A stretch of DNA of 64,000 nt, taken from positions 1 to 64,000 of the forward strand of contig JAYFPZ010000042.1 of the NCBI GenBank assembly GCA_034927445.1, read 5' to 3'. The DNA comes from PHAA01 sp034927445 (GTDB lineage: Bacteria; Bacillota; Syntrophomonadia; Syntrophomonadales; Syntrophomonadaceae). Made by a program: the position numbers and the translations under genes. The notes under the pieces are model-generated. The model ran no database searches and had not been told where the DNA came from. It saw only the letters and a program-made list of their open reading frames with translations. Below are positions 1 to 8,991 of this stretch, piece after piece. Every line of letters starts with the position of its first letter. The stretch's first letter is position 1.

Positions 1-41
1 CCATTGGTTTCTATTACGACTCCTTCAATTATTTTTTCCAT
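1..41 (-). CDS. 5' end of an unidentified gene leaving the window
   Basis: An ATG at 41-39 on the minus strand opens a frame reading MEKIIEGVVIETN before the window ends. An AGAGGA-like ribosome binding site lies about ten bases upstream. Only thirteen complete codons are visible, so the product cannot be named. The N-terminus vaguely resembles RseC-like proteins, but that is a weak impression. It follows nfnB on the same strand, separated by 142 bases and an inverted repeat. Confidence 0.4.
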   Translation of the reverse strand, partial: MEKIIEGVVIETN

Positions 42-75
42 GGCTTTTTGTTCCTCTTTTTTTATATTAAATTTG

Positions 76-114
76 CTTTATTTGCAGACAGGTTTTAATT
101 GTCTGCAAATAAAG
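76..114. repeat. 14-bp perfect inverted repeat
   Basis: Arms at 76-89 and 101-114 (CTTTATTTGCAGAC and its complement) are separated by an 11-base loop. It lies between the nfnB stop codon and the next minus-strand gene. No run of T follows on either strand, so a standard intrinsic terminator is unlikely. It could be an operator or an attenuator for the gene at the window edge. Confidence 0.6.
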
Positions 115-183
115 TTAAATCCATGCCTATCTTAGCTGAAAAAGGAAAGGCTAGATTCACAATTGACGGAACTAACCGGCGAA

Positions 184-1599
184 CTATGAATTCAAATAGT
201 CGTTAATAGCTTGGGCTGCCTTTCTCCCTCCGTTGATCGCCTGAACTACAGTCGCAGCTCCCGTTACGATATCACCACCTGCAAAAACTCCTGGTTTATT
301 TGTCTGCCCGGTTGCCTCATCGACAATGATATTTCCATTCCTATCGGTTTGTATATCGGGTGCATCTTTAGCAAACAACATATTCGCGCCTTGGCCAATG
401 GCCATTACTACCGTATCAATTTCTATTTCGTGTTCCGAACCCGGTATTGGAATGGGCCTTCTTCGACCAGAGGCATCTGGCTCCCCTAGCTCAAATCGCC
501 GACAGATAATACTCTTTACACACCCGTTTTCATCTCCCCGGATTTCAATTGGGCTGGTTAACCATGTAAATTTAACTCCCTCTTCCAGGGCTTGTTTCAA
601 TTCTTCCTTACTAGCAGGCATCTCCACTTCTGACCTACGATAAATTATATTCGTTTCTTTTGCACCTAAGCGCAAAGCAGTCCTGGCACAATCCATCGCC
701 ACGTTTCCGCCACCAATAATTGCAACCTTTTCTCCAATATGGATCGGCACCCAATCATTTTCCGGCAGGTATCTTTTCGTTAAATTTACTCTCATTAGAA
801 ACTCATTTGATGAGTAAACCCCTTTCAAGGTTTCTCCTGGAATTTCCATAAACCACGGCAATCCAGCCCCTGCACCAACAAATACTGCATCATAGCCTTC
901 ATGCAGGAGTTCATCAACTGTACCGGTCTTTCCTACTACCATATTGGTTCTGATCTCTACGCCCAGTTCCTTAAGATAATCAATCTCTTGCTGGACAATA
1001 ATGTTGGGCAGTCTGTATTCGGGTATTCCATACACCATAACTCCTCCAGCAATGTGCAATGCCTCCATTATGGTTACCTGATATCCCATGAACGCCAGAT
1101 CTTTAGCTGCTGCAAGCCCGGCGGGGCCCGAACCAATTATCATTACTTTCTTCCCTTTGGGTACTATTGCCGAAATATTGGGGTATCCCTTTCCGTTACT
1201 TAACGCCCAATCCGCAACAAACCTCTGCAGGCATCCAATAGCTACCGGCTGATTCTTTTTCCCCTGAATACATCCCTTTTCGCACAGTTCATCCTGAGGA
1301 CAAACCCGTCCGCAAGTACCCGGAAGACAATTTCGTTCCCTTATCGTGTCAAGCGCCTTTTGATACTCTTTTTGTTTAATAAAATTAATAAAGCCAGGTA
1401 TATCTACCCCGACAGGACAACCTTCCATACATTTGGGCTTCTTGCATTGCAGACATCTGGACGCCTCTACTAAAGCTTGCTCTTCACTAAATCCCAATGC
1501 AATTTCATCAAAACTATGAATTCTAATATCAGGGCTGATCATGGGCATTTCCTGACGAGGAGGTATCTTTTTAACTTCTTTTACTTCTGACAACGACAT
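184..1599 (-). CDS. nfnB: NfnB, large subunit of NADH-dependent ferredoxin:NADP+ oxidoreductase (GltD-like)
   Basis: This 471-aa protein is a GltD-type flavoprotein. Its N-terminal cysteines form two iron-sulfur binding groups (C49, C52, C57, C61, then C96, C100, C106, C110). A FAD-binding GSGPAG motif lies at about 156-161, and a second Rossmann motif IIGGGNVAMD near 300 suits NADP(H). GltD homologues can serve glutamate synthase, but the gene overlaps by 19 bases a gene for an NfnA-like subunit and no glutamate synthase large subunit is present. I therefore call it NfnB, which with NfnA couples NADH and reduced ferredoxin to NADP+ reduction in the cytoplasm of anaerobes. Older annotations call such pairs sulfide dehydrogenase SudA/SudB. 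Confidence 0.85.
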   Translation of the reverse strand: MSLSEVKEVKKIPPRQEMPMISPDIRIHSFDEIALGFSEEQALVEASRCLQCKKPKCMEGCPVGVDIPGFINFIKQKEYQKALDTIRERNCLPGTCGRVCPQDELCEKGCIQGKKNQPVAIGCLQRFVADWALSNGKGYPNISAIVPKGKKVMIIGSGPAGLAAAKDLAFMGYQVTIMEALHIAGGVMVYGIPEYRLPNIIVQQEIDYLKELGVEIRTNMVVGKTGTVDELLHEGYDAVFVGAGAGLPWFMEIPGETLKGVYSSNEFLMRVNLTKRYLPENDWVPIHIGEKVAIIGGGNVAMDCARTALRLGAKETNIIYRRSEVEMPASKEELKQALEEGVKFTWLTSPIEIRGDENGCVKSIICRRFELGEPDASGRRRPIPIPGSEHEIEIDTVVMAIGQGANMLFAKDAPDIQTDRNGNIIVDEATGQTNKPGVFAGGDIVTGAATVVQAINGGRKAAQAINDYLNS

Positions 1600-2426
1600 C
1601 CACCTCCAGCATGCACTTTTTCAAGTGCTAATTGTTCTTCAGTAGCAAACATACTAACCCTTTGTTGAACTGTATTCCAATCAACCAGATGGCCGTCAAA
1701 TTCCGGACCATCAACGCAGGCAAACTTAATTATGTTGTCAACCGAAACTCTGCATGATCCACACATACCGATACCATCAACCATGATCGTATGCAAGCTT
1801 ACCCTGGTGGGTATTTTATAAGGCCGTGTAATTTCAGATACGTCTTTCATCATAGCAAAGGAACCAATAGCCATAACCAAATCAATATCGGTGTCTTTTT
1901 CAAGAAGTTGTTTAAGTAAATCACTGCTACGTCCTTTTTGTCCTTCGGATCCGTCCTCTGTAGCAATAAAGATTTCATCGCTAATTTCCTTCATTTCCTG
2001 GCTAAGAATTAAATTTTGTTTTGTGTCTGCGCTGATAATCGAAACTACTTCATTCCCGCTCTCTTTTAATGCTCTGGCTATCGGATATATTGAAGCAACT
2101 TCTACTCCTTCACCGACACAAATTACTTTTCCTAGTTTGGTGATTTCAGATGCTCTCCCCAAGGGTCCAGCTAAATCCAGAACGTTATCACCTTGTTCCA
2201 AACTGCCCAGTTCTATGGTTGATTTTCCGGATTCCTTAAAAACTAGCGTAATGGTTCCTACATTTTGATCAGTGTCTACAATACTAAGCGGTATTCTCTC
2301 ACCATTATCATTAACGCGCAACATAACAAACTGTCCGGGTTGAGCCTTTCTGGCTATATCAGGAGCACTTATCGTAATCTGCTTTATATTCGGTGCCCAT
2401 ACCATTGTATTTAAAATCAGGAACAT
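1581..2426 (-). CDS. nfnA: NfnA, small subunit of NADH-dependent ferredoxin:NADP+ oxidoreductase
   Basis: This 281-aa protein belongs to the ferredoxin-NADP reductase / dihydroorotate dehydrogenase electron-transfer family. The N-terminal half is the FAD domain with PLSIVD, and the middle is the NAD(P)-binding domain. C222, C225 and C237 near the C-terminus bind a [2Fe-2S] cluster. Asp217 sits where NfnA of other anaerobes uses an unusual aspartate ligand. The gene starts at an ATG after a GGAAG-type ribosome binding site and overlaps nfnB, so the two are co-translated. The complex balances NADH, NADPH and ferredoxin pools, which suits a fermentative or syntrophic anaerobe. Confidence 0.85.
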   Translation of the reverse strand: MFLILNTMVWAPNIKQITISAPDIARKAQPGQFVMLRVNDNGERIPLSIVDTDQNVGTITLVFKESGKSTIELGSLEQGDNVLDLAGPLGRASEITKLGKVICVGEGVEVASIYPIARALKESGNEVVSIISADTKQNLILSQEMKEISDEIFIATEDGSEGQKGRSSDLLKQLLEKDTDIDLVMAIGSFAMMKDVSEITRPYKIPTRVSLHTIMVDGIGMCGSCRVSVDNIIKFACVDGPEFDGHLVDWNTVQQRVSMFATEEQLALEKVHAGGGCRCQK

Positions 2427-2821
2427 CTCATCACTTCCTTAATAAAAATTAGCACAATCTTTGAACCTAATCATTGATTTTCTTAGTCGTTCAAATTCTC
2501 TAAACTAGTCCATCATGTGACTACTAAAAATCTATGGGTAACTTGGGCTCCATTTGTAACCATATCAACTACACCTGCTAACCAAAGAAAACCATTTTAT
2601 TTATTAGATTCAATGCACCTCCCTTTGTTATCACAAGGCTATCATTTATACCGATTTAACACTGGTAGTTGGCACAATAGCACCAACTATATTCCCTGCT
2701 CTAACTCATAAATTACCCGCATACGTATCTCTTTTACGGTACAGATGTTTAATTTCAATACTGAGAAAAATCTCTCGGGATTCATTGAGGTCCTTACGCA
2801 ATATATTCGTCCTATTGATTC
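2427..2821. other. 395-bp region without a confident gene
   Basis: The region separates the ferredoxin gene from nfnA, both on the minus strand. All frames are broken by stops. On the minus strand short stretches such as GNIVGAIVPTT and GGALNLINK appear in different frames, which may be remains of a decayed gene, but I cannot assign a family. The nfnA promoter should lie near its left end. Confidence 0.5.
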
Positions 2822-2995
2822 CTATTCAACTAGACTCGGAGCATCAACCGGGCAATTTTCAGCACAAGTTCCACAATCAGTACATAACTTAGGATCGATT
2901 ACATATTGTTCTTCTTTCTCGCTTATTGCCCCAACCGGACACCCCTCAGCACATAAGCCACACGCAATACATTCGTCACTGATTACATAAGCCAT
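2822..2995 (-). CDS. 2[4Fe-4S] ferredoxin
   Basis: This 57-aa clostridial-type ferredoxin has two CxxCxxCxxxCP motifs: C9, C12, C15, C19 and C38, C41, C44, C48. I start it at the ATG at 2995, directly behind GAGGAGGAGAG, rather than at an upstream codon that would add 21 residues of unlikely sequence. It is a low-potential cytoplasmic electron carrier. Lying upstream of nfnAB on the same strand, it could supply reduced ferredoxin to that complex or to IorAB. The 395-bp gap argues that it has its own promoter. Confidence 0.93.
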   Translation of the reverse strand: MAYVISDECIACGLCAEGCPVGAISEKEEQYVIDPKLCTDCGTCAENCPVDAPSLVE

Positions 2996-3558
2996 TGTTC
3001 TCTCCTCCTCAAATTCTGATCTAAAAAAAATTTGTCTTACTGGTAAGTAATCAAGCAATTTTTATGCCAACATATTCTATAGGGATTCTTCGCATTGTTT
3101 GCCTGATTCTCTTGTCGATTTGTTTAATAATAGCGACAGATTAGTCTCATTTTTAACACACATATTTTACCATTATAAAATTGCGAGATTAACCCGCCTT
3201 TTACTATGGCTTGCTCTAATATCAGTTTTAGATATTACCTGGCATCTATTTTGTTTGTTAAAATAATAATAAAGAATAATATTTTTGATTCTGGCTTATG
3301 AAGAAAATTGGGATAATAACAAATGGACATAGAACAGACTGAACCGTTCAAAATAGATGACCAAAAAAGAGGGCCAAGAAGTGTATACTGGGAGAGGTTT
3401 GGCCTTAGAATAAAAGGAAAAGAGAAAGGACTTTTAAGGCAGCGTCTATATTCATAGTGACTCAAATCCCCTTCACCCTTTCGGGTAAGGGCCCGCTGAA
3501 ACTATTATTTATCGATTCCAGCGCCTTATAACGGCGATCCGGATATTCAGGAATATTC
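2996..3558. other. 563-bp intergenic region
   Basis: It holds the ferredoxin upstream region and the space downstream of the GGDEF gene. A hairpin with a one-base bulge (CCCTT, ACCC pairing with GGGT, AAGGG) occurs near 3469-3491 but has no T-run. A 44-codon plus-strand frame at 3323-3457 has only a weak ribosome binding site and I do not accept it as a gene. Nothing else is recognisable. Confidence 0.5.
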
Positions 3559-5160
3559 TTAATTAAAGATAACCCTGTTCTTGCCGCTGTTTTTCGCTAA
3601 GTATAAATTCCTGTCCGCCTTTTTTATCAAATCATCTTTTTTCATATTGGCGGTGGAACAATGGGTGGCTCCGATGCTGATGGTCAGATTACCGTTGGGC
3701 TGCTGGTCCTGAAACCTAAATTCGTAAATATCCACGGTTTTTCTTATTTTTTCGGCAACGACTTTAATTCCTGCCGCCGGAGTCTGGCAGCAGATAACTG
3801 CGAATTCCTCCCCGCCATACCTGCACAATATATCCGTTTTATATAACTTCTCTTTCACAATGACAACAATGGTTCGCAGCAGTTCATCTCCGGCGGGATG
3901 CCCGTTATTATCGTTGTATATCTTAAAATAATCGATGTCAAACATAATCAGCCCGAAATCATTCACTCTTTTGTAGTCGTCTTGCCTGTAAATTTGCAGT
4001 TTGTTTACGCGATCTATTTCCTGTTGTAATCTTTCATCAAAGAAATACCGGTTATAGGCATGGGTCAGCCAGTCTTTGGTGGCCAGATTCTGCAGCCTCT
4101 CGTTCAGCAGCGTCACTTGCTCCAGATCGTTTTTATGTTCCGTGATATCTTTGATCAGAAGGATGGTTCCTATATGATTATCCTTTATGAAGATAGGGGT
4201 GATTTCTGTTATGTAATAGGTTTTGGCTTCACCAGCGAATCTCTGCATCTCAAAGCTCACTTTTTTTCGTTCATTGACGGCCTCTAGGATATGGCTTACG
4301 AATGTCTGGTCATCAAAATTGACATGAGCTTTCCTGATTAATTCAACAATGGAGTCTTTCCGGTTTACACCGGCAAAATGATCCACAAAGGCCTGATTAT
4401 ACTCAATGATTTGAAAATCCTCATTGATAACAACATAGCTGTCGGAGATCAAATTGACCACCGTTTGCAACGCAATGGGAATAACATTGAGAAAATCAAA
4501 TTTTACCATTGCCAATATAAAGCAAATGGCAGTAACGGCAACGGCAATATTTTCTATTGCCGCCGACCAGTCAAATATTCTGAACGTGCTGAACGAATCA
4601 ACTATCAATGAAATCAAGATGCCAAAAAATATCAGCAGTGACTGTCTGGAAAAAAATCCGTAGTTTTTTATGGAGAAAATGCCCAGATAAGCTAAACCGG
4701 TCCCAATGCAGAGATAGGAATAGATGGTGTGTACAGTAAAGTATATTCCGAAAACCTGCCTGGAAGGTATCAGACTGAAGGTCGTATAAAACAAATGATG
4801 ATACGGATTGGTAAAAAGCATCACGATCGAAATGACGGGAACAATAAACAGCAACCCATGCTTCCAGGAAAACTCTATTTGCGTTTGAGCGAATATCAAA
4901 CCGGTAAACAAGGTTGCCAGGGATACAAAAATGATACCGATAAAGTAAAGCCGTTCATAAAGAATGGAAAACCAAGGAGTACCTGCAAATGTAAGATATA
5001 ACAAGACCGAAATATTCCATATAAACAAACTAACCGCTATCCCCAAGACAGCGTAATGGATCTGCTTTTTCCTGCTATTTTTTAATATTAAATTTCCAAA
5101 AAACAATATGACCAGGGTAGAAATAATTAAGAATACATAGATAGCATCCACTCTATTCAA
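3559..5160 (-). CDS. Membrane PAS-GGDEF diguanylate cyclase
   Basis: This 533-aa protein has about 210 N-terminal residues made of seven hydrophobic helices, resembling the 7TM sensor region of bacterial signalling proteins. A PAS domain follows (about 225-345), then a GGDEF domain (about 350-533) with an intact RYGGEEF active site. The product is expected to make cyclic di-GMP at the membrane in response to an unknown signal. The inhibitory I-site, normally RxxD five residues before GGEEF, reads YKTD and so lacks the arginine. Product inhibition may be absent. Translation appears to start at TTG behind GGGAGATG. No neighbour suggests its specific pathway. Confidence 0.85.
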   Translation of the reverse strand: MNRVDAIYVFLIISTLVILFFGNLILKNSRKKQIHYAVLGIAVSLFIWNISVLLYLTFAGTPWFSILYERLYFIGIIFVSLATLFTGLIFAQTQIEFSWKHGLLFIVPVISIVMLFTNPYHHLFYTTFSLIPSRQVFGIYFTVHTIYSYLCIGTGLAYLGIFSIKNYGFFSRQSLLIFFGILISLIVDSFSTFRIFDWSAAIENIAVAVTAICFILAMVKFDFLNVIPIALQTVVNLISDSYVVINEDFQIIEYNQAFVDHFAGVNRKDSIVELIRKAHVNFDDQTFVSHILEAVNERKKVSFEMQRFAGEAKTYYITEITPIFIKDNHIGTILLIKDITEHKNDLEQVTLLNERLQNLATKDWLTHAYNRYFFDERLQQEIDRVNKLQIYRQDDYKRVNDFGLIMFDIDYFKIYNDNNGHPAGDELLRTIVVIVKEKLYKTDILCRYGGEEFAVICCQTPAAGIKVVAEKIRKTVDIYEFRFQDQQPNGNLTISIGATHCSTANMKKDDLIKKADRNLYLAKNSGKNRVIFN

Positions 5161-5261
5161 TTTAAAGCATCTCCCGCCAAAAGAGCAGTTTTTTTATTTC
5201 TGCTTCCAGCATATCAGTAAACGCAACAATATGAAACAATTACGCTAAAATTTACCAGTTA

Positions 5262-6011
5262 TTAACTGAAGATTAACAGAATACTGCGTACATTAAGGGC
5301 AATAATCAAAATGCCGACCAATATCAGCATTTTTTGGTCCGATACCCTGGCGCAGACATAGGCTGCCAGCGGTGCCGCCAGTACTCCGCCTATAGCCAGG
5401 CCGGCAATATACTGCCAGTATTGACCGATACCCAGAAATAGGGTGAAAGTCAGGGTCTGGACTATGGTTACAAAAAACTCGGCGGTATTGACCGACCCTA
5501 TGGTGTATCGGGGAGGATGCCCGGCCGCCACCATGGTCGAGGTAACTATGGGGCCCCAACCTCCCCCTCCTACGGCATCAAAAAAGCCGCCAATCAACCC
5601 GACCGGAATCAACTTATTGCCCTTTATCATTTTTTGGGCGGCGCCGTGTATGCCTCGGGCCAAAACTATGAGGCCCATCACCAGCAGGTATACGCTGACC
5701 AAGGGCTCGATCAGATCACCGGGGAATTTTACGAGCACATAGGCCCCCGCCGCCCCCCCTATAACTCCCGGGAAAACCAAGCGTTTGAAAACAGACCAAT
5801 CCACGTTTTTCATTTTCCAATGGGAAAAACCTGAGCATAGGGTCGTAAAGACTTCAGCCGTATGTACGCTGGCACTGGCGATCTTGGCGGGAACCCCCGC
5901 ACTGGTCAGAAAGGTGGTGGAGCTTACCCCATAGGCCATACCCAACGCACCGTCAATCATCTGGGCCAAAAAACCTATCATAATAATGAAGAAAAAATTA
6001 AGCTCAGTCAT
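5262..6011 (-). CDS. TauE/SafE-family sulfite or sulfonate exporter
   Basis: This 249-aa integral membrane protein has eight or so hydrophobic segments and the two internally similar halves of the TauE/SafE family. It contains the typical glycine-rich segment GGFFDAVGGGGWGP around 143-156. The start is the ATG at 6011, seven bases after GGGGGAG. A GTG one codon earlier is possible. It sits 22 bases downstream of cysNC on the same strand, so transport of sulfite, sulfate or a related sulfur compound is likely. The substrate is not proven by sequence. Confidence 0.85.
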   Translation of the reverse strand: MTELNFFFIIMIGFLAQMIDGALGMAYGVSSTTFLTSAGVPAKIASASVHTAEVFTTLCSGFSHWKMKNVDWSVFKRLVFPGVIGGAAGAYVLVKFPGDLIEPLVSVYLLVMGLIVLARGIHGAAQKMIKGNKLIPVGLIGGFFDAVGGGGWGPIVTSTMVAAGHPPRYTIGSVNTAEFFVTIVQTLTFTLFLGIGQYWQYIAGLAIGGVLAAPLAAYVCARVSDQKMLILVGILIIALNVRSILLIFS

Positions 6012-6033
6012 CACTTTACTCCCCCTCGCTCAA

Positions 6034-7902
6034 TTACAGGTGCAGATGTAAATAATCCAGAACCAGGCTGACACACTCTCGGACCGTATATGTTTCCGTA
6101 TCCAGGATGAGGTCTGGGCAGTCCGGTTCTTCATAGCGGGATGAGATACCGGTAAAATTCTTAATCTTCCCTTCCCGGGCTTGAGCGTACAATCCCTTGG
6201 TATCACGGGCCATGCAGGCGGCGACGGATGCCTGGACATATATTTCAACAAATGATTCCTCGCCGATAATACCCTTGGCTCTTTCCCGCATGCTGCGCAA
6301 AGGTGAAATGAAAGACACCAGCGTAATCATGGCGCTGTCTTTGAAAAGTTTGGCGGTTTCCGCAATTCTTCTGATGTTTTCTTCCCGGTCAATCAGGGTA
6401 AAGCCCAGATCAGAATTCAGCCCGTCACGGACATTATCCCCGTCCAACCGGTAGGCAAGCCTGCCCCGGTCAATCAGTTCGCGTTCCAGCTCAATGGCTA
6501 TAGTAGACTTGCCGGCGCCAGACAACCCGGTAAACCAGAGTACTACTCCTTTTTGTCCTAAAAGGCGGCAGCGCTCCTCATAGGATACTTTTCCCCCCGG
6601 GGCATACAGATGGTTGGGGGGCAGCCCGTCCTGGACGCGCATAACCTCCAGGATTATTCCGCCTCCGCAGATGTTATAATCATCAACCAGCGCAAATCGG
6701 CCGGTGTTGAAAAACGCATGCCCCGTATCAAACGCGGCTTCTTGATCCAGCCGTAATATGCATTCGGCTATCTCATGCCGGTCAATAGAATCCCGGGAGG
6801 AAAAACCTGCAGTTGCCGCATCCGCTGCATTAATAATTTTTTCAATCCGCACGCCGGTTTTGAAGGCCCCGATTTTAAAAAGATATTTATTCCCCGGTTG
6901 CACCGGCTTTTTACCCAGCCAGAAAAGCGTAACCCTTATCCGCCTCCCGGATACCGGTGGCCTTTCCCCTGACTTGGCCGCCAGCTCACCTCTTTTGAGG
7001 TAAATCTGGTCATCCAGGGTAAACCCGGCCGCATAGCCTGCCGTAACCTGATTTTGGGCCCCTGCAGGAAATGACTCAATCGATTTGACCCGGCTTTTTT
7101 TCCGGGAGGGATAGAATACTACCTCTTCACCGACGCATAATCGGCCCGATTCCACAGTCCCGGCGATGATCCGGCGCTGGTCCCCGTCTTCGGTAAATTT
7201 ATATACATCCTGCACCGGCATCCTGAAGGGCCGGCCGACGGGCGGTTCAATACTTTTAAAGTCCTCCAGGGCCTCCAGGACGGTCTTGCCGGTATACCAG
7301 TCCATTGACAGCGAGCGGGATACAATATTGTCGCCGTTAAACCCGCTTACCGGAATGAATAAAACCGGATCTACTTTGATATGACGCAGATATTCGGTAA
7401 AACTCCTGACAATTTCATCAAATCTATCCTCCCGGTAATCTGCCAGATCCATTTTATTAATTAAAATGCATACCTGCCCCACCCCTAACAAGGCCAAATA
7501 CAGGGCATGTCTTTTGGAATTGGCCTGCACTCCTTCCACCGCATCTATGACTAAAAAAGCCGCTTCGGCGCGGGAGGCGCCGGATACCATATTTTTTATA
7601 AACTCCGTGTGGCCCGGTGCATCAATTATAATATAATCGCGGTTTTGGGTTTTAAAAAAACATCGGGCTGAATCAATGGTTACTCCCTGAGCCTGCTCAT
7701 CTTTCAGGGCGTCCAGCAAAAAGGCATATTCAAAAGGCCGGGCCGTTCGTCGGCACCGGTCCCGGATCTGCTCCAGCTTACCCTGCGGCAGTGACCCGGC
7801 ATCAACCAGCAGCCGCCCCAGGATGGTACTTTTCCCATGATCAACATGTCCTGCCATAACCACCCGTATATCCTGACGTTTTTGGTTGCGTTCGGCCGCC
7901 AT
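6034..7902 (-). CDS. cysNC: Bifunctional sulfate adenylyltransferase subunit 1 / APS kinase (CysN-CysC fusion)
   Basis: This 622-aa protein joins a CysN GTPase to a CysC kinase. The GTPase motifs GHVDHGKST (near residue 18), DAPGHTEF and NKMD are intact. The C-terminal kinase (from about 445) has GLSGAGKST, LDGDNVRDGL and IYVQAS. CysN with CysD makes APS from sulfate and ATP using GTP hydrolysis. CysC phosphorylates APS to PAPS. The start is ATG at 7902, which overlaps the cysD stop region. A longer open frame upstream is only the out-of-frame end of cysD. No PAPS reductase or sulfotransferase is visible nearby, so assimilation and sulfation are both possible. Function depends on whether the frameshift in cysD is real. 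Confidence 0.92.
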   Translation of the reverse strand: MAAERNQKRQDIRVVMAGHVDHGKSTILGRLLVDAGSLPQGKLEQIRDRCRRTARPFEYAFLLDALKDEQAQGVTIDSARCFFKTQNRDYIIIDAPGHTEFIKNMVSGASRAEAAFLVIDAVEGVQANSKRHALYLALLGVGQVCILINKMDLADYREDRFDEIVRSFTEYLRHIKVDPVLFIPVSGFNGDNIVSRSLSMDWYTGKTVLEALEDFKSIEPPVGRPFRMPVQDVYKFTEDGDQRRIIAGTVESGRLCVGEEVVFYPSRKKSRVKSIESFPAGAQNQVTAGYAAGFTLDDQIYLKRGELAAKSGERPPVSGRRIRVTLFWLGKKPVQPGNKYLFKIGAFKTGVRIEKIINAADAATAGFSSRDSIDRHEIAECILRLDQEAAFDTGHAFFNTGRFALVDDYNICGGGIILEVMRVQDGLPPNHLYAPGGKVSYEERCRLLGQKGVVLWFTGLSGAGKSTIAIELERELIDRGRLAYRLDGDNVRDGLNSDLGFTLIDREENIRRIAETAKLFKDSAMITLVSFISPLRSMRERAKGIIGEESFVEIYVQASVAACMARDTKGLYAQAREGKIKNFTGISSRYEEPDCPDLILDTETYTVRECVSLVLDYLHLHL

Positions 7903-7903
7903 C

Positions 7904-8784
7904 TTACATATATCCGTCCCTTCTGAGCTCCTCCAGTCCGCCGCCGTCTTCTTGGTCCTGTTCCCGGCCTGACCTCTCGGCAATATTGGCAAATTTGCCT
8001 TCCTTAAGTTCCCAAACGATCTCCGCCACACTCCGGGCAGTGGATGCAACCGGGTTGGTGCAGGGAGCACAGCCCAAAGAACGATACCTGGTGCCCCGGC
8101 CCTGATCGAAATACAAGGATACCACCGGGATGTTCTCTCGCCCAATATATTCCCAGATGTCTAACTCAGTCCAATCCAGCAGCGGATGAATACGTACATG
8201 GGTTCCCGGGGCAAATTCAGTTTTGAACTGGCTCCATAATTCGGGGGGCTGATCGGCAATATCCCAGTCATTATTATGATCGCGGGGGGAAAAATGTCTT
8301 TCTTTCGAACGGCTGCCTTCCTCATCGGAACGGACCCGACAATCACCCCGGTAAAGGGCTCGGTGCTTCGGTCCGGTTCGTATTCCCCCGTTTGATGATT
8401 AAGCCGGTAGCGGGGGCAAGCGCCGCTCAAAACACGTTTCAAGGCTTCGGTCTTAAGGTTTTTACAGCACTGAATCCGGCTGGTTTGGCCATCCGGAAAT
8501 GTTTCGCGCCGGTTCAGCGCATCTGCATTTTCTCCGTAAATCATATCCAGCTTCCACTGCCGGGCCAGATAATCCCGGTAGGCAATCATTTCCGGGATTT
8601 TGTAATGGGTATCGATATGCACCAGGGGCATGGGTACATGGCCAAAGAAGGCCCTGCGAGCCAGCCACAGCAAAACCGTACTGTCTTTCCCAATTGACCA
8701 CAACATGCAGAGATTGGGAAATTGCCGGTAAGCCTCTCTTAAGATATGAATACTTTGGTTTTCCAATTTATCCAGGTGGTTCAA
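7904..8784 (-). pseudogene. cysD: cysD, sulfate adenylyltransferase subunit 2, with a -1 frameshift
   Basis: Reading starts at TTG (8784) behind GGAGG and gives a CysD N-terminus with the PP-loop SIGKDS. At about 8334-8335 the frame is lost. Family proteins continue VGIRSDEEG, and inserting one A after GTCGGG on the minus strand restores exactly that. It reopens a frame running through SPRDHNNDW, HPLLDWTELDIWEYI and RYRSLGCAPC to the stop at 7904. Apart from this base the gene is complete (about 293 residues) and is followed at once by cysNC. It is either a recent single-base lesion next to a GGG run or an assembly error. If real, sulfate activation through CysDN should fail. Confidence 0.9.
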
Positions 8785-8965
8785 TTGAATCCTCCAGCAA
8801 CGAGTTGTTTAAATTAATACTGCTACTCTTATTTTGAGAGGAAGAGATAGAAATTTTTTGCAGTTCAAATTGAAGCAGCCGACATTGGTTACGGGCCAAA
8901 TGTTTTGCTGCAATGCCATTATTATAATACATTATCCGTCATATACGCGAAAATCCAAAAGAAAA

Positions 8966-8979
8966 TGCGCAATTGCGCA
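8966..8979. promoter_or_regulatory. 14-bp perfect palindrome, possible operator
   Basis: TGCGCAATTGCGCA reads the same on both strands. It lies about 180 bp upstream of cysD and just beyond the stop codon of the GGDEF/HD-GYP gene. It may bind a dimeric regulator of the sulfate operon. There is no direct evidence of function. Confidence 0.35.
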
Positions 8980-8991
8980 AGCGGGTTATGA

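Noticed and set aside
184..1599. Annotation as glutamate synthase small subunit
   Set aside because: No large subunit nearby, and overlap with an NfnA-like gene identifies the Nfn complex.
2515..2720. Peptide fragments upstream of nfnA as a named pseudogene
   Set aside because: Fragments lie in different frames and I could not match them to a family with any confidence.
3323..3457. 44-codon plus-strand frame MDIEQTEPFKIDDQ...
   Set aside because: Ribosome binding site is weak, no recognisable family, and it is isolated in a long intergenic region.
3235..3465. 76-codon minus-strand frame
   Set aside because: No ribosome binding site and atypical composition; overlaps the equally doubtful plus-strand frame.
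7903..8145. N-terminal extension of the cysNC frame
   Set aside because: These 81 codons are the cysD C-terminal region read in the wrong frame; the CysN family begins at the ATG at 7902.
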